A stretch of DNA of 64,000 nt, taken from Rattus norvegicus. Taxonomy: Eukaryota > Chordata > Mammalia > Rodentia > Muridae. The stretch covers positions 45,091,050 to 45,155,049 of the forward strand of contig NC_086036.1 in assembly GCF_036323735.1 (NCBI RefSeq). The letters are read 5' to 3'. Shown piece by piece: positions 10,873 through 21,754 of this stretch. Numbering within the stretch: the first letter of the stretch is position 1; the number at the start of each line of letters is the position of its first letter. The notes under the pieces are model-generated. The model worked only from the letters and a program-made list of their open reading frames with translations, was not told the DNA's origin and ran no database searches. The position numbers and the translations under genes were made by a program.

Positions 10873-11270
10873 TCCTAGTTAGAATTCTATTGCCGTGATA
10901 AAACATCATGACCAAAAGCAACTTGAGGAGGGAAAGGTTTATTTGCCTTACAGATCTCTATTAAGGCCCATCATTTAGGGAAGCCAAGACAGGACCACGA
11001 TGCTGGAGGCAAGAACTGAAGCAGTGGTGGGGTGCTGCTTATTGGCTTACTCCCCCCGGCTTGCTCAGCCTGCTTTCTGATACAACCCAGGACCACCTAC
11101 CCAGGAGTGGCACTGCCTAAAATGAGCTGGGCTTTCTTATATCACCTATTAATCAAGAACATGCACTTCCCCCCAAAAAAGAGAAGAAAAGAAAAAGAAA
11201 ATGTCCTCCCTATAGGCAAACTTATTGAGGCATTTTTTAAATTGGTTTCCTCTTTCCAGATAACATGATA
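10873..11270 (+). mobile_element. LTR-like repeat (TTAGTTAGGG clan, 'CAACTTGAGGAGG' subtype)
   Basis: Begins 'cctagttagaattctattgc' and continues 'aaaacatcatgaccaaaagc', 'aacttgaggagggaaaggtt', 'ggggtgctgcttattggctt' and 'cttgctcagcctgctttctg'. A purine-rich insertion lies at 11170-11205. The 3' end is degraded near 'ccagataacatgat'. Confidence 0.7.
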
Positions 11271-11321
11271 AAAATAAATAAATGAATAAATAACCAAGAC
11301 ACCCCTATATCACATAAACTG

Positions 11322-11460
11322 GGTTTGGTGGTACACATCAACTTCCCAGCACTTGGGATATGAATGCAATAGCATTAGAAGTTCATGGCTGTCCTCCACT
11401 ACATAGCAAGGACAGTGCCAGATTGGGATGTTTGAGACCCTTTTCCCAAAAAGCAACAAT
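11322..11460 (+). mobile_element. B1-like SINE, diverged
   Basis: 'ctgggtttggtggtacacat', 'ttcccagcacttggga' and 'ttgagacccttttcccaaaa' match the 5', middle and 3' parts of a 7SL-derived SINE. Central 'gaagttcatggctgtcctcc' suggests an older B1/PB1-type. Confidence 0.6.
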
Positions 11461-11776
11461 GAAAATATTCTCTTAGAAGCAATTATAATTCAATTTATTA
11501 CCACATTTACTTTATTTTTCAAGTTTCAAAAAAAGATAATTGTAATACTGTACAAGCTAAAAGCTCCTTCACAAAAGGAAGTTTAAAAGTCACAAAATTG
11601 CTAAAGCAGATGTGGCTATTAAAAAGAAAGAGGAAGTTTAAAAGAAAACAAAGTATTCAAATCACAGTAGACTGTCAGGTGTTGGAATGTATGACTGCAC
11701 ACATTGTAACAGTCACGCATGGGAGATTTTAGATTTTTCAGTACAAAGTCCCCCGTTCATGAACGTATGTTGGATG

Positions 11777-11835
11777 ATTTTTTTTAATCTTTATTAACTC
11801 ATTTCAATTGTTATTCCCTTTCCTGGTTTCTATTT
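11777..11835 (-). mobile_element. Very short L1 3' end
   Basis: T-run followed by 'taatctttattaactcattt' and 'gttattccctttcctggttt' matches the reverse complement of the extreme 3' UTR of the young L1s here (compare 34731-34800), with an internal deletion. A roughly 60 bp, strongly 5'-truncated copy. Confidence 0.7.
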
Positions 11836-12149
11836 TATTTACTTGAGATGTGATATGAGCGCCAGTTAAGGAAAGGCCAGCAAATAGGAGGCTGAAAATG
11901 TTTCTTCTCTTTTCTAAAATATCTTGGCTTTAAAAAATTACTTTTTCTTATATTCAAGTAACTTTTGAACAAAAGTTCCAGAACTGGAACAGTTTATAGA
12001 ACTTGGCAACAGAGCAGCAGAGAGAAATTAATTCTGCCTTAAGTACAATGGTGTGGTCTCAGTTGAGAAGTTACATAGCCATTGAAATCAGTCTAATATT
12101 TCTTACATTTTTTTCTTGATTGGTTTTAAGAAATAGTCTATTTAGACCA
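11836..12149. other. No gene recognised
   Basis: AT-rich, unique-looking sequence. Confidence 0.45.
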
Positions 12150-12255
12150 GTGTAGTCTAAACACACTGTATAGTTCAGACTGGCTTTGATCAGAAGGCAA
12201 TGATCCTTTTAACCCTTAAGTGATGTAATTACAGGTATGAGTGACCATGTCTAAA
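12150..12255 (-). mobile_element. Old B1-like SINE fragment
   Basis: 'cactgtatagttcagactgg', 'gtgatgtaattacaggtatg' and 'agtgaccatg' follow the reverse complement of B1 with heavy divergence. Confidence 0.5.
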
Positions 12256-12259
12256 GAGC

Positions 12260-12280
12260 TTGCATTTTTATTGTTTTAGG

Positions 12281-12329
<49 letters not shown>

Positions 12330-12395
12330 TTGCACACACGTACATGTGCATTTGATGTGGCTCTAAGAACCAAATTGGGTTCTTCTACATACTAG
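12260..12395 (-). mobile_element. B2/B3-type SINE fragment containing (GT)n
   Basis: A (GT)n tract at 12283-12328 is followed by 'tgatgtggctctaagaacca' and 'aattgggttcttct', which fits the reverse complement of the B2/B3 mid region, with (GT)n expanded from the A/C-rich tail. Truncated. Confidence 0.45.
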
Positions 12396-12415
12396 GCAAG
12401 ATGTAGCATTGAACT

Positions 12416-13205
12416 GTGAAATGGAAACTAACGGGTTCTTTGGAAAGTCAGTTGGATGATGTTTTGCTGGGGCAAATACATAAAGGTACATGCTGTTAAA
12501 ATGGACACAGATGAAAGACTAAGGCATATTCAAGAAAGAACATTTCACTGAAGCAGACACAGGAAAGAGGATGTTCTGCTAAAGCAAATGCATGAAAGGT
12601 CACATGATGAAGGATTCTTTGCTAACAATATCCATGTATTCACCCACCTTACTTTTCATAGTTGAGTCACATTTGTTTGGATTCCAAGGACTCAGGCTGA
12701 TTGGATGCACATGCTGAGGCAAGACCCATGCAGAGGCAAGGCACATGGAGGACCGTGATGTTGGAGAGTATAAATAGGATGGAGTGATGGAGACAGAGCT
12801 TGGCTTGCTGGTACAGCTAGCTGTGCAACACTTGTGTGTCTCGCATCTTCACTCATCTTCACTTAATCTGAGAGGCATAGCCAAGAACTTCTCCTGGTGT
12901 CCCTCTGGGTCCCTCCTGCTGACTCCAGCCCAGGCTGAGGCCTAGCTGTCTCTGCTAGGTTCTGCCACTGCTGTTGCTATCTCGACTCTACTGAACTGGA
13001 CTGCTGGTGTACCTATGAAAAGTGTATCCGTGAAGTGTTGGCGAGTGGATCCAGCTGCTGCTGGCTAACCTGTGAACTACACTGCTGATTTCCAGACACC
13101 ACAGATGGGAGTTGCTCAAAAAAAAAACCTTTCTAAACAGGTCCACTTCCCCCATATCCTTTCTTTTCCACTACCTCTGGTGGGTGATGGGCTACAAGGG
13201 AGGTT
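12416..13205 (+). mobile_element. Probable endogenous retroviral LTR with TATA box
   Basis: About 790 bp with promoter-like structure: a cluster of imperfect repeats ('gctggggcaaatacataaag' at 12466, 'gctaaagcaaatgcatgaaa' at 12578, 'tgctaacaatatccatg' at 12620), then a TATA box at 12769-12776 and a CT-rich downstream part ending near 'gggctacaagggagg'. No internal retroviral genes are present, so it would be a solo LTR. Ends and flanking duplication could not be fixed; assignment rests on architecture. Confidence 0.45.
12769..12776 (+). promoter_or_regulatory. TATA box candidate in LTR-like element
   Basis: TATAAATA preceded by 'ggagag' and followed by 'ggatgg'. It lies about 130-300 bp right of the imperfect repeat cluster, as a core promoter would downstream of an enhancer. 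Transcription was not tested. Confidence 0.4.
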
Positions 13206-13228
13206 AAAGCATTTTCAAAAAAGGTTTG

Positions 13229-13739
13229 TGTATTAGTCAGGGTTCTCTAGAGTCACAGAACTTATGGATAGTCTCTATATAGTGTGAGAAGTTGTTATGG
13301 TGACTTACAGTCTGTAGGCCAACTCCACAACAATGGTCAGTTGTGAGTGGGAAGTCCAAGGACCTAGTAGTTGCTCAGTCCCACAAGGCTAGTAGATTCT
13401 AACAAGTAGTGCTGGCAAGTAGATGTGAGTGGTGAAGAAGAGCGAATCTTCCTCCTTCCAATGTCCTTATGTAGAGCTCCAGCAGAAGGTGTGGCCCAGA
13501 TTAAAGGTGTATGCCACCAAGCCTGGATCTGGGACTTGTTTTGTCCCAGGTTGACCTTAAACTCAAAGATCCCCTTGCCTTAGTCTCTTGGGATTCATAG
13601 CCACTTTGCCTCAAGATCTCCATGCCAAGATCCAGGTCAAAATCTTGTATCTCCCAGCCTCAAGACCTGGACCCCAGGTGAGCCTTCCAGTTCTGGACTG
13701 TAGTTCATTCAAGATATAGTCAAGTTGACAACCATTACA
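13229..13739 (+). mobile_element. LTR-like rodent repeat (TTAGTCAGGGTTCTC type)
   Basis: 511 bp beginning 'tgtattagtcagggttctct' and ending 'aagttgacaaccattaca'. It is flanked by a perfect 5 bp duplication 'gtttg' (13224-13228 and 13740-13744). TGT...ACA ends plus a 5 bp duplication fit an ERVL/MaLR-like LTR. The interior (about 13490-13605) contains a B1-like antisense block ('ggtgtatgccaccaagcctg', 'aggttgaccttaaactca'), apparently part of the family. Confidence 0.75.
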
Positions 13740-13744
13740 GTTTG

Positions 13745-14544
13745 GAAAAATTAAAATTATCCCTAGCCCTTGAAAAACCATTTCTATTCTCAAAACACAT
13801 GCAGTGGCCAGTATCTAATACCAAAGCAAGGCAATAGTCAAAGACTAAAGAGACTCATATACTTCAATACATGTAATTAGCCAAACCAAAAGTATTCCAA
13901 GACAATAATACATGGCACAGAAGATGATTGGTATATACAATCCAGAATAATCTATAACTCTCTGCCCCCAAACTAGAAAATCCACTTTAGTTACATGTGT
14001 CTATTTGGCTTGTTAAAGTCTATAAGATTAAAGAATAATATTTAGTGTATTGTGAATGCTAACCTTCTAACTAGATAAGATCTAGGTTTTATGTTTTGGT
14101 TCCCATGCTACATTTCCACCTGAAAAGTAAGATAATCTCAGTAGTCTGATACCCTCCTCTAAATAACTTGTGAACTCTACCTCTCTCTAGCCCCATTCCT
14201 GCTCAAGTCTTCTGAGGGTGCAACCCAACCACACAGAGCTGGGCCTTACGTGGGGTATCCACTCTCTGCTCTTCACTGCTCTACATGGCCAAGTGGGTAG
14301 ACCTAGAGCTGGAAGGGTAAATGGCTGGAGCTGGAAGTCGGTCACAAACTACAACACTGTTTCTTGTCACTTGTGCAAAATTTGTTTTTGGCTTAGTCCT
14401 TCCCACTAGAGAAAGCTCAACCATGGATGCGTTAGTGACCACAGTTATTTCAGAGGCTGGCCTCCACAAGTGAGAAAGCAGAGTTCCTGACCGCACTAAG
14501 TTCATTCATAGAAACCAGATAGAACTAGAGTCATTTATTTGACA
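13745..14544. other. No gene recognised
   Basis: About 800 bp, AT-rich in its first half, with no supported gene or named repeat. Confidence 0.45.
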
Positions 14545-14810
14545 ATCTAGGTTGCGTCTTTTACATTTTAACTCTGTTTCCTTTTGTTTTCTTCACATTG
14601 ACAATTTCACACATGTACACAACAAAATATGGTCATATGAACTCTCTTTACCCATCCAATTCCTCCCACACATCATGTGTTTCTCCCAACATCGTGTATT
14701 TTTTCTTATAATCCACTTTGTCCAGTTAACGTTGTCCTTACATGCACGGGTGTGCAGCCATCCCCTTGACTACGAGAACCCTAGCAGTTGTCATATCACT
14801 AATTAAAAAT
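14545..14810 (-). mobile_element. Old L1 3' UTR-like fragment
   Basis: 'cacattgacaatttcacaca', 'tgtacacaacaaaatatggtc' split over 14600-14635, 'taacgttgtccttacatgca' and the pyrimidine-rich flanks resemble the antisense 3' region also seen at 54531-54794. Diverged; no ORF. Confidence 0.4.
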
Positions 14811-16672
14811 GATCTTCCCTCCCCCTGCTACTACCCACTGCCAGTAACGTCTGCTCTTTAATCATTCACCAACACCAGCAGCAAAGTCTGCACTTTAATC
14901 CATGTAAATCTCACAACTCAGGCAGCAATTAGAGAGCTGCCCTTGGATAAGTGAAGCAGCTCGGCAAGCAGAGATGCAGGGTGTCTCCTGCAGCTTACCT
15001 GGAAGTTCAGTTGTTCAGATGCTAAAGTCAAACAGGTAAACTCTCCCAGGATGCCTTCAGGAGTCTCACACAAATCTCAGTCACAGCTAGCAATTCGATG
15101 GAGATGTCTCCAACTGGTGGGACCAGAGTACCTCAGAGACCAAGGAAGGAACTACTGCAAATCTAATTGATTGCATTCATTGCGTGAACTCAAGCGCCTA
15201 GGCAGCTTCGTATATAATAAACAGTGTGAACATAGGCAGCTTCATGTATAATAAACAGTGCTTGCTACGCTTCACCCAAAAGGGGCGCTCAACGAAAATC
15301 CCTATCTAGACAAATACAAGAGAGCCAAGAACGTTCCCATTCCAAGAGTTACATCTTTGAACAACTTGTGATGTCGTTTTTGTTCATAAAATAAAGTGTG
15401 TAGAAAGTCACACTGTTGGTACTTGGGGAGTAACTTCCCCATGCATTATAAACTTTAAAATATAAATTAAAATTTAAAATATAATTCACGCTTTATTCTT
15501 GCCTCATTGTGGATGCGTTGAAATGAAGATCTCATCACACTCTCTAAGCTCATGGCTCAAGTGATCCCACTGCCTGTGTCCCCTGAGTTTAGTTCATGCT
15601 TTTAAAAGACTTCCTTATATCCAATGTAGAAACTTTTTCAGTATTATATTTCCCTTTTATGTCTATAGTAGGCTTAGGGCAATGACTTGTATTTTTCCTC
15701 ATCCCTTAGAACTGCTAAGAAATGTTTGGTTATATTTTTCAACTCATATTAAATTTATCAATCTGAAAATACTATTTTTATTTTTTAACCTATATAACTA
15801 AATGAAAGGAAACATTCATCCTTTTTGCCTGAGATCCGACCAGGCTTCATGTTCCTTTGTTCCCACATTTGATCGTGTGGTGGATCAAGTGACACTTTGC
15901 TAACGTGCATGATTCATAAAAGCCACGTAAGGACAAAGCACTCACCCTACCGACACTGGTATTTATCTTTCCCTCACCCCTTTCCTTCCTTTCTTCTCTT
16001 CCCTCATCTAACTGTGCACCTACAACCTAGCTCACAAACAAAGCTACCGTCAATAACATAGATCTCTTGCTATAAAAGCACAGAGACAACAACTGTGAAA
16101 ATAGCAAGAAGTATGAGGAAGTCACTTTTTCTTACTGGACATGCACCGCGTTCCGCTTTCCAAATATAGCTTATGATTCTGTTATTGTACCACTGTGCTT
16201 TGCACTTGCACACCGGTGGCTGTTAGAAGAGCATTATTAGCAGTTGGGAGTCTGAGGGGGAGGTGAGTGGCAGTGTGCTGTACCCTGGGTTTCCTCAGGT
16301 TCGTATCCTGAGACAGGCATCTTAGTACACGTGCAGATTGAAGTTGTTGGAGTTAACACTCTACCCTGCTGGATAATTCTGGAAGGTGGCTAGGATTTGT
16401 CACTGAGTAATTCTCCCTGGAGGTAGCACTGTCCCTGGGGGATGAGAGACAGAAGTATGTCACGGAGGAGGAGAAAACAAGGCCCTTTGCTTTTGATTAG
16501 AATTATTAGTATTCATATGAACTCGGTTTTTTAAGTGTTTGTAATGCACTGAAATATTCACACCAACATGCAGTTCTATCTAGTGGGAGCGTACCTACTG
16601 GGAGATTGAGGGTTATGTTTATGATCTACAATTCTAAATAACAGTATGATATATATGCATTATCCTTTTCTT
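14811..16672. other. No gene; contains a 34 bp tandem duplication
   Basis: About 1.9 kb without a recognised gene or repeat family. 15199-15232 is repeated at 15233-15266 ('taggcagcttcgtatataat' versus 'taggcagcttcatgtataat'). AT-rich around 15440-15490 and 15740-15800. Confidence 0.5.
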
Positions 16673-16782
16673 TAAAAAAAACTTTTTATTGATTCTTTGT
16701 GAGTTTCACATCATGTACCCCCAGTCCTGCTCATCTCCCCATCACCTCATATCTGCCCTTCACCCTTGCAACCTTCCCCCTC

Positions 16783-16838
<56 letters not shown>

Positions 16839-18235
16839 AAACCATAAGGGACATCTTATTATGGCAACTGGAGTATGTCAATGTGTATATCCTATCCACA
16901 CATCTTAACTTGCAAATGTTCATTACAATGGATCATTGGTCTGGTTCAAGATCTCTTGACTTCTGTGACACCATCAATGTTGGATCCTCACCGGGACTCC
17001 TCCCAGTTATCTTGTTGTTACCCTGTATCAGAAAGATTCTGTAGCTTTGGATTAGCAGGACTGCCCCTTTCCCCTGTCCCAACTGTTCATAGAAGATATA
17101 GTCTTTGGGGTGGGCCACTTCAGAGCCCTGGGTCTGGGCCTGAGTAGTAACTGAACTGGTCAGCATACTGGCTCTCCCTTATCTGTACCACCAGGGCGAG
17201 CTCTCCAGCACTATTCTGGCTAGCGTTGCCGTCACTGAGAGGCAGAGTTAGTAGCTCTCCTGCTCTCTCGTCCTCACAGCCATCTCTCTTGACTACCGTA
17301 GGTGGCAAGGGAAGCATCACCTCCTCCCTAAGCCACCTCATGACATAGGAGTGGCAGGGACAGCTCTCCCTCAATCTCACAGCTGGCTCACACATGCCCT
17401 GACACCAGGGTCAACTCTGTTGTGCTGTCCAGGTGAGGTGCAAGGCCTGCTGTCCAGTGTTGCAGCTGGTGAAGGGCAGGGATTGTTCTCCGCTCATGAC
17501 CTGCGGGCTGTGTTCCCGACTGTCTCAGGTGGCAAGGGGCAAGGGGGAATCAACTCTGCATCCATACCACTCCACCACAGACGAGCAGTGTGTTCAGCTC
17601 TCCCATACTCACCCCTCAGGGCCAGCTCACCCATACCCCAGCCACTAGGGTCAACTCCACTGTGCAGCCTGGCCAAGGTGCAGGGCCAGGTTTCCCAAGT
17701 GTTGCTAAAGCTGAGAGATGGAGGCAGCTCTCCAGAGCGCCACAGCCAGTGACAGGGTCAGTTCTGCACAGTACCGGCATATCCATGTGGTCCCCAGAGG
17801 CTGCACACCCCAGGGATGTCACCATGTTCTCTAGTGATAATGGATATCGACACCGACACTGCCTGCTACTGTGTAGCCATGGACTCAGACATGGTCCTTA
17901 GCAGAAGCTCGGGCTGGGACCTTACCAACCTCACAAGAGGCTATTCCTGTCCACTGAGTCTCCAGTTCCATCTCTCTCTTCATAATGCCTAAGTTGTTCC
18001 ACTTCTCTTTCTCTCCCATCCCAGCACCACACACATGCACATTGTAGTGGCTCCAGCTGCAGGATGGCCATATGGCTGGCAGGGCCCCTGGGAGACCTCA
18101 GTCCACGATGTCTTGCATGGCAGCAAGCAGTGTCTAAGGCCTGGCTATGCTGTGCACTGGAGGGCAGGTCTGTGGGTGGCACAGCAGAACGCAGGTCTCT
18201 CAGTCTTCCTCCTCCTGGGCTGTGTGCTGCCTGGT
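16673..18235 (-). mobile_element. Old rodent L1 (Lx-type) 3' UTR
   Basis: Starts with an A/T-rich end and 'actttttattgattctttgt', 'gagtttcacatcatgtaccc', as in the antisense 3' ends of Lx-age rodent L1s, and continues as a long GC-richer stretch. Similar segments recur inside it: 'agggtcaactctgttgtgct' (about 17408) and 'agggtcaactccactgtgca' (about 17647), and 'ggtggcaaggggcaag' (about 17530). A (CA)n tract at 16787-16837 interrupts it. Frames across it are fortuitous. The left end is firmer than the right. Confidence 0.55.
16787..16837. repeat. (CA)n microsatellite
   Basis: About 25 uninterrupted CA dinucleotides inside the old L1 3' UTR. Confidence 0.97.
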
Positions 18236-18490
18236 TTGGTTTGATTTGATTTTTATGTGTCCTAGGCATAAAATAGCTTTGGCCACCAAGCCAGGCGTCG
18301 AGCTAGGATGAACAAAGGACTGCCATCTGCTCTGCTCCTGACTGATAATAAGAACATCACCATTCACAAGGTGTCTCTTCGCCCACTGCCAGGATATTAT
18401 TACTCTTTTCTGAACAAATGGAAAGAGCAATATAAATTGTGCATAAAAAACTGAACATGTAAAATAGAATAACAATTCTCCTGAAAACGG

Positions 18491-18692
18491 AAGTAAGTCC
18501 TGACACCTGTAACCACAAGGATGACATTATAGGTGAACAAGGGTGACACTGTGCCAAGTGAAATAAACCAGACAGAAAAAGAAAAAAACACACAATCTCA
18601 TCTACATGTGGGATCCAAAAAGATGAAAATGTATAGCAACAAACGAATGGTGCGTACCGAGGACAGAGCAGAGAGGAGAGCGGAAGAGATGG
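18491..18692 (+). mobile_element. Ancient L1 3' end, interrupted (continues at 19037 and 19419)
   Basis: 'agtgaaataaaccagacaga' (18558-18577), 'tctcatctacatgtgggatc' and the following purine-rich run are hallmarks of the 3' end of ORF2/3' UTR in ancient mammalian L1s. The remainder appears between and after two LTR-like insertions: 19037-19072 ('gatggggcaaagggtatgaa', 'gttgcagtcatata') and 19419 onward. Confidence 0.6.
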
Positions 18693-19036
18693 TGTCCTGG
18701 GGTTTCTGTTGCTGTGAAGAGATACCATGACCACAGCAACTCTTCTAAGGACAGGCATTTCACTGGGGCTGCCTTACAGGTTCAGAGGTTTACTCAGTCC
18801 ATTATCATCATGGTAGAAAGCACGGTGGTGTGCAGGCAGACAGGGTGCTGAAAGGGGAGCTGAGAGTTCTACAACTGCAGGCAGAAGGAACAGAGAAAGG
18901 CACTGGGCCCACCTTCAACATTTGAAACCTCAAAGCCCCATTCCCAGTGACACACTTCCTCCAGTCACATTTCCTAATCCTCAAAAAGTGCCCTCCTCAT
19001 GAGCCTATGGGGGGCATTTTTACTTAAACCACCATA
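18693..19036 (+). mobile_element. LTR-like repeat (TTAGTTAGGG clan) with perfect 5 bp duplication
   Basis: 344 bp from 'tgtcctggggtttctgttgc' to 'tacttaaaccaccata'. Flanks are 'gatgg' at 18688-18692 and 19037-19041. The last bases are ATA where other copies have ACA. Inserted in an ancient L1 3' end, 36 bp from the next copy. Confidence 0.8.
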
Positions 19037-19072
19037 GATGGGGCAAAGGGTATGAAGTTGCAGTCATATAGG

Positions 19073-19418
19073 TGTCTTAGGTAGGGCTTTACTGCTGTGA
19101 ACAGACATCTTGGCCAAGGCAACTCTTATAAGGACATCATTGAATTAGGGCTGGTTTACAGGTTCAGAGGTTCAGTTCATTATCACTAAGGCAGGAACAA
19201 GGCAGCATCCAGGTAGGCATGGTGCAGGAGGAGTTGAGAGTTCTGCATCTTCATCTGAGGGCTGCTAGCAGAATACCGGATTCCAGGAAGCTAGGATGGG
19301 GGTCTCAAAGCCCACACCCACAGTTACATACTCACCACAGCAAGGCCACATCCACTCCAACAGAGCCACACCTTCTAGTAGTGCCACTCCCTGGGCCGAG
19401 CATACATAAACCATCACA
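19073..19418 (+). mobile_element. LTR-like repeat (TTAGTTAGGG clan) with perfect 5 bp duplication
   Basis: 346 bp from 'tgtcttaggtagggctttac' to 'cataaaccatcaca'. Flanks are 'atagg' at 19068-19072 and 19419-19423. Same orientation and nearly the same length as the copy at 18693, but the two differ enough to be separate insertions rather than a recent duplication. Confidence 0.82.
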
Positions 19419-19484
19419 ATAGGATAAGTGTAAAGAGGTCATTATAACATAATGACATAATATATAACATAAGGAGGGCGCCTG

Positions 19485-20497
19485 GGTCCAAGTTTCATTA
19501 TAGAGCCATAGAAGAAAAACAGCATGAACTTGGCACCAAAATCTCACATGTAGATCAATGGAATGAAACAGAAACCTAGTCATAAATCTGTGGAGCTAGA
19601 ATCACATGAATTTTGACAAAAATGGCACATGTACTCACTGTAGAAACGATGCTTCTTTAACAAATGATGCTGGGGAAACCTGATACTCACATAGAAAGGA
19701 ATGAAACTACTCAGTATCTCTCACCTTGCACAAACGTCAACTCCAAATGGACCGAAAACCTTAATGCAAGACCTAAAGCTTACCTCTGACAGAATTAGTA
19801 AAATATGCAAAGAACTAGAAGACTAAACAGGAAAACAGTCTATCAAAAATGGAATAAGGAACTGAGCAGAGTTTTCAAATGAAGAAATATAAGAGGAACA
19901 CAATTCGAATGATGGGGTCCCGTTTCATTCCTGTCAAAGAAGCCATCAACAAGAAGACAAAGGGCAACACTGGAGAGAGTCTAAATGCAGCCACTTGGGA
20001 AATCGGTGTGGAGAGTCCCTAAAATCTAGAACCACCGTATGATCCAGCTATACCACTCCTGGGGAAAAATCCAAAGGACTGTATAATTTACTAAAGAAAC
20101 ACCCGCACATTCCTGTTTGAAGCGGTTCTATTCACAATAAAAAGGAAAGGGAATCAGCATAGATACCCATCCACAGATAAGTAGATAATAAAAATTTATA
20201 AATCCACAATGAAATTTTATTTAGCAGAGAGAATGAAATTATGTAATTTTCAGGGAAATTGATGGAACTGGAAAATATTAAATTAGGTGAAGTAAGCCAG
20301 GCTCAGACAAACTCAAGTTGCCTCTCATTTGTGGATCTTTGCATTTGATTTTTATGTGTGCTTATCTAGTAGGAGTGAGTTTGTATAGCACCCTGGAAAC
20401 TAGAAAGGGCCCCATGACAGGTATAGGAAGAATCATTGCAGGGGGAGGGGAGGTCAGGGAGAGTAATAGAACACGTGTTATAAGAATAAAAGGGGGC
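19485..20497 (+). mobile_element. Old L1 ORF2/3' UTR relic
   Basis: Reads as a decayed L1 reverse-transcriptase C-terminal region: 'catgtagatcaatggaatga' (19548), 'caaatgatgctggggaaacc' (19661), 'atgatccagctataccactc' (20040) and 'cccatccacagataagtaga' (20167). Many stops and indels in all frames. Its 3' part is cut off by the younger L1 at 20498. Confidence 0.72.
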
Positions 20498-21505
20498 ACT
20501 ACCTGAGGACCCAGCTATACCTCTCTTGGACACATACCCAAAAGATGCTCCAACATATAGCAAAGACACATGCTCCACTATGTTCATAGCAGCCTTATTT
20601 ATAATAGCCAGAAGCTGGAAAGAACCCTGATGCCCTTCAACAGAGGAATGGATACAGAAAATGTGGAACATCTACACAATGGAATATTACTCAGCTATCA
20701 AAAACAATGACTTTATGAAATTCATAGGCAAATGGATGGAACTGGAAAATATCATCCTGAGTGAGGTAACACTCACAGAAAAACACACATGGTATGCACT
20801 CACTGATAAGTGGATAAGTCCAAATGCTCGAATTACCCTAGATGCAGAGAACACATGAAACTCAAGGATGACCAAAATGCAGATGCTTCACTCCTTCTTC
20901 AAAAGGGGAACAAGAATACCCTTGGCAGGGGATAGGGAAGCAAAGTTTAGAACAGAGACTGAAGGAACGCCCATTCAGAGACTGTCCCACATGTGACCCA
21001 TACATATACAGACACCATGGATGAAGCAAAGAAGTGCAGGCTGACAGGAACTGGATGTGGATCTCTCCTGAGAGACATAGCCAGAATACAGCAAATACAT
21101 AGGCGAATTCTCAGTTCAGGGACTCCCATTGAAGGAATCAGAGGAAGGGCTGAAAGAGCTGAAGGGGCTCGAGACCCCATATGAACAACAATGCCAACCA
21201 ACCAGAGCTTCCAGGGACTAAGCCACTACCTAAAGACTATACATGGACTGACCCTGGACTCTGACCTCATAGGTAGCAATGAATATCCTAGTAAGGGCAC
21301 CAGTGGAAAGGGAAGCCCCTGGTCCTGCTAAGACTGAACCCCCAATGAATGGGATTCTTGGGGGGAGGGCGGTAATGTGGGGCAGAATTGGGAGGGGAAC
21401 ACCCATAGAGAATGGGAGGGGGAGGGGTTAGGGGGATGTTGGCATGGAAACCAGGAAAGGGAATAACATTTTAAATATAAATAAGAAATACCCAATTTAA
21501 TAAAG

Positions 21506-21508
<3 letters not shown>
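20498..21508 (+). mobile_element. Truncated rat L1: ORF2 C-terminus and 3' UTR
   Basis: Starts inside ORF2 at 'ctgaggacccagctatacct' (20503) and runs through the last ORF2 codons, with one stop in the middle and an open stretch 20661-20858, into the 3' UTR with its G-rich polypurine tract (21355-21440) and terminal 'cccaatttaataaagatgga'. The tail is not a pure A-run but passes into (GA)n. Inserted beside or into the older L1 relic. Confidence 0.85.
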
Positions 21509-21582
<74 letters not shown>

Positions 21583-21584
21583 AG
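21509..21584. repeat. (GA)n microsatellite at L1 3' end
   Basis: About 36 GA units directly after the L1 3' UTR, ending in GAAA variants. It occupies the position of the poly(A) tail. Confidence 0.95.
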
Positions 21585-21707
21585 CAGGCTATTGAGGGTT
21601 TAGGGCTATGAGACTAGGGAGATGAGGAAGAGGAGGGTACAGGAGGGTCAACCAATATCTGGTAGTAGGTACTCTAATATCATAAGGAAATCTACTACTG
21701 TGCATGC

Positions 21708-21754
<47 letters not shown>

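Noticed and set aside
17351..17752. 133-codon plus-strand frame and overlapping frames
   Set aside because: Lies inside the GC-richer old L1 3' UTR, where long chance frames are expected; no domain seen.
18357..18758. 133-codon minus-strand frame
   Set aside because: Spans ancient L1 and the start of an LTR-like insertion; no domain, and it crosses the insertion boundary.
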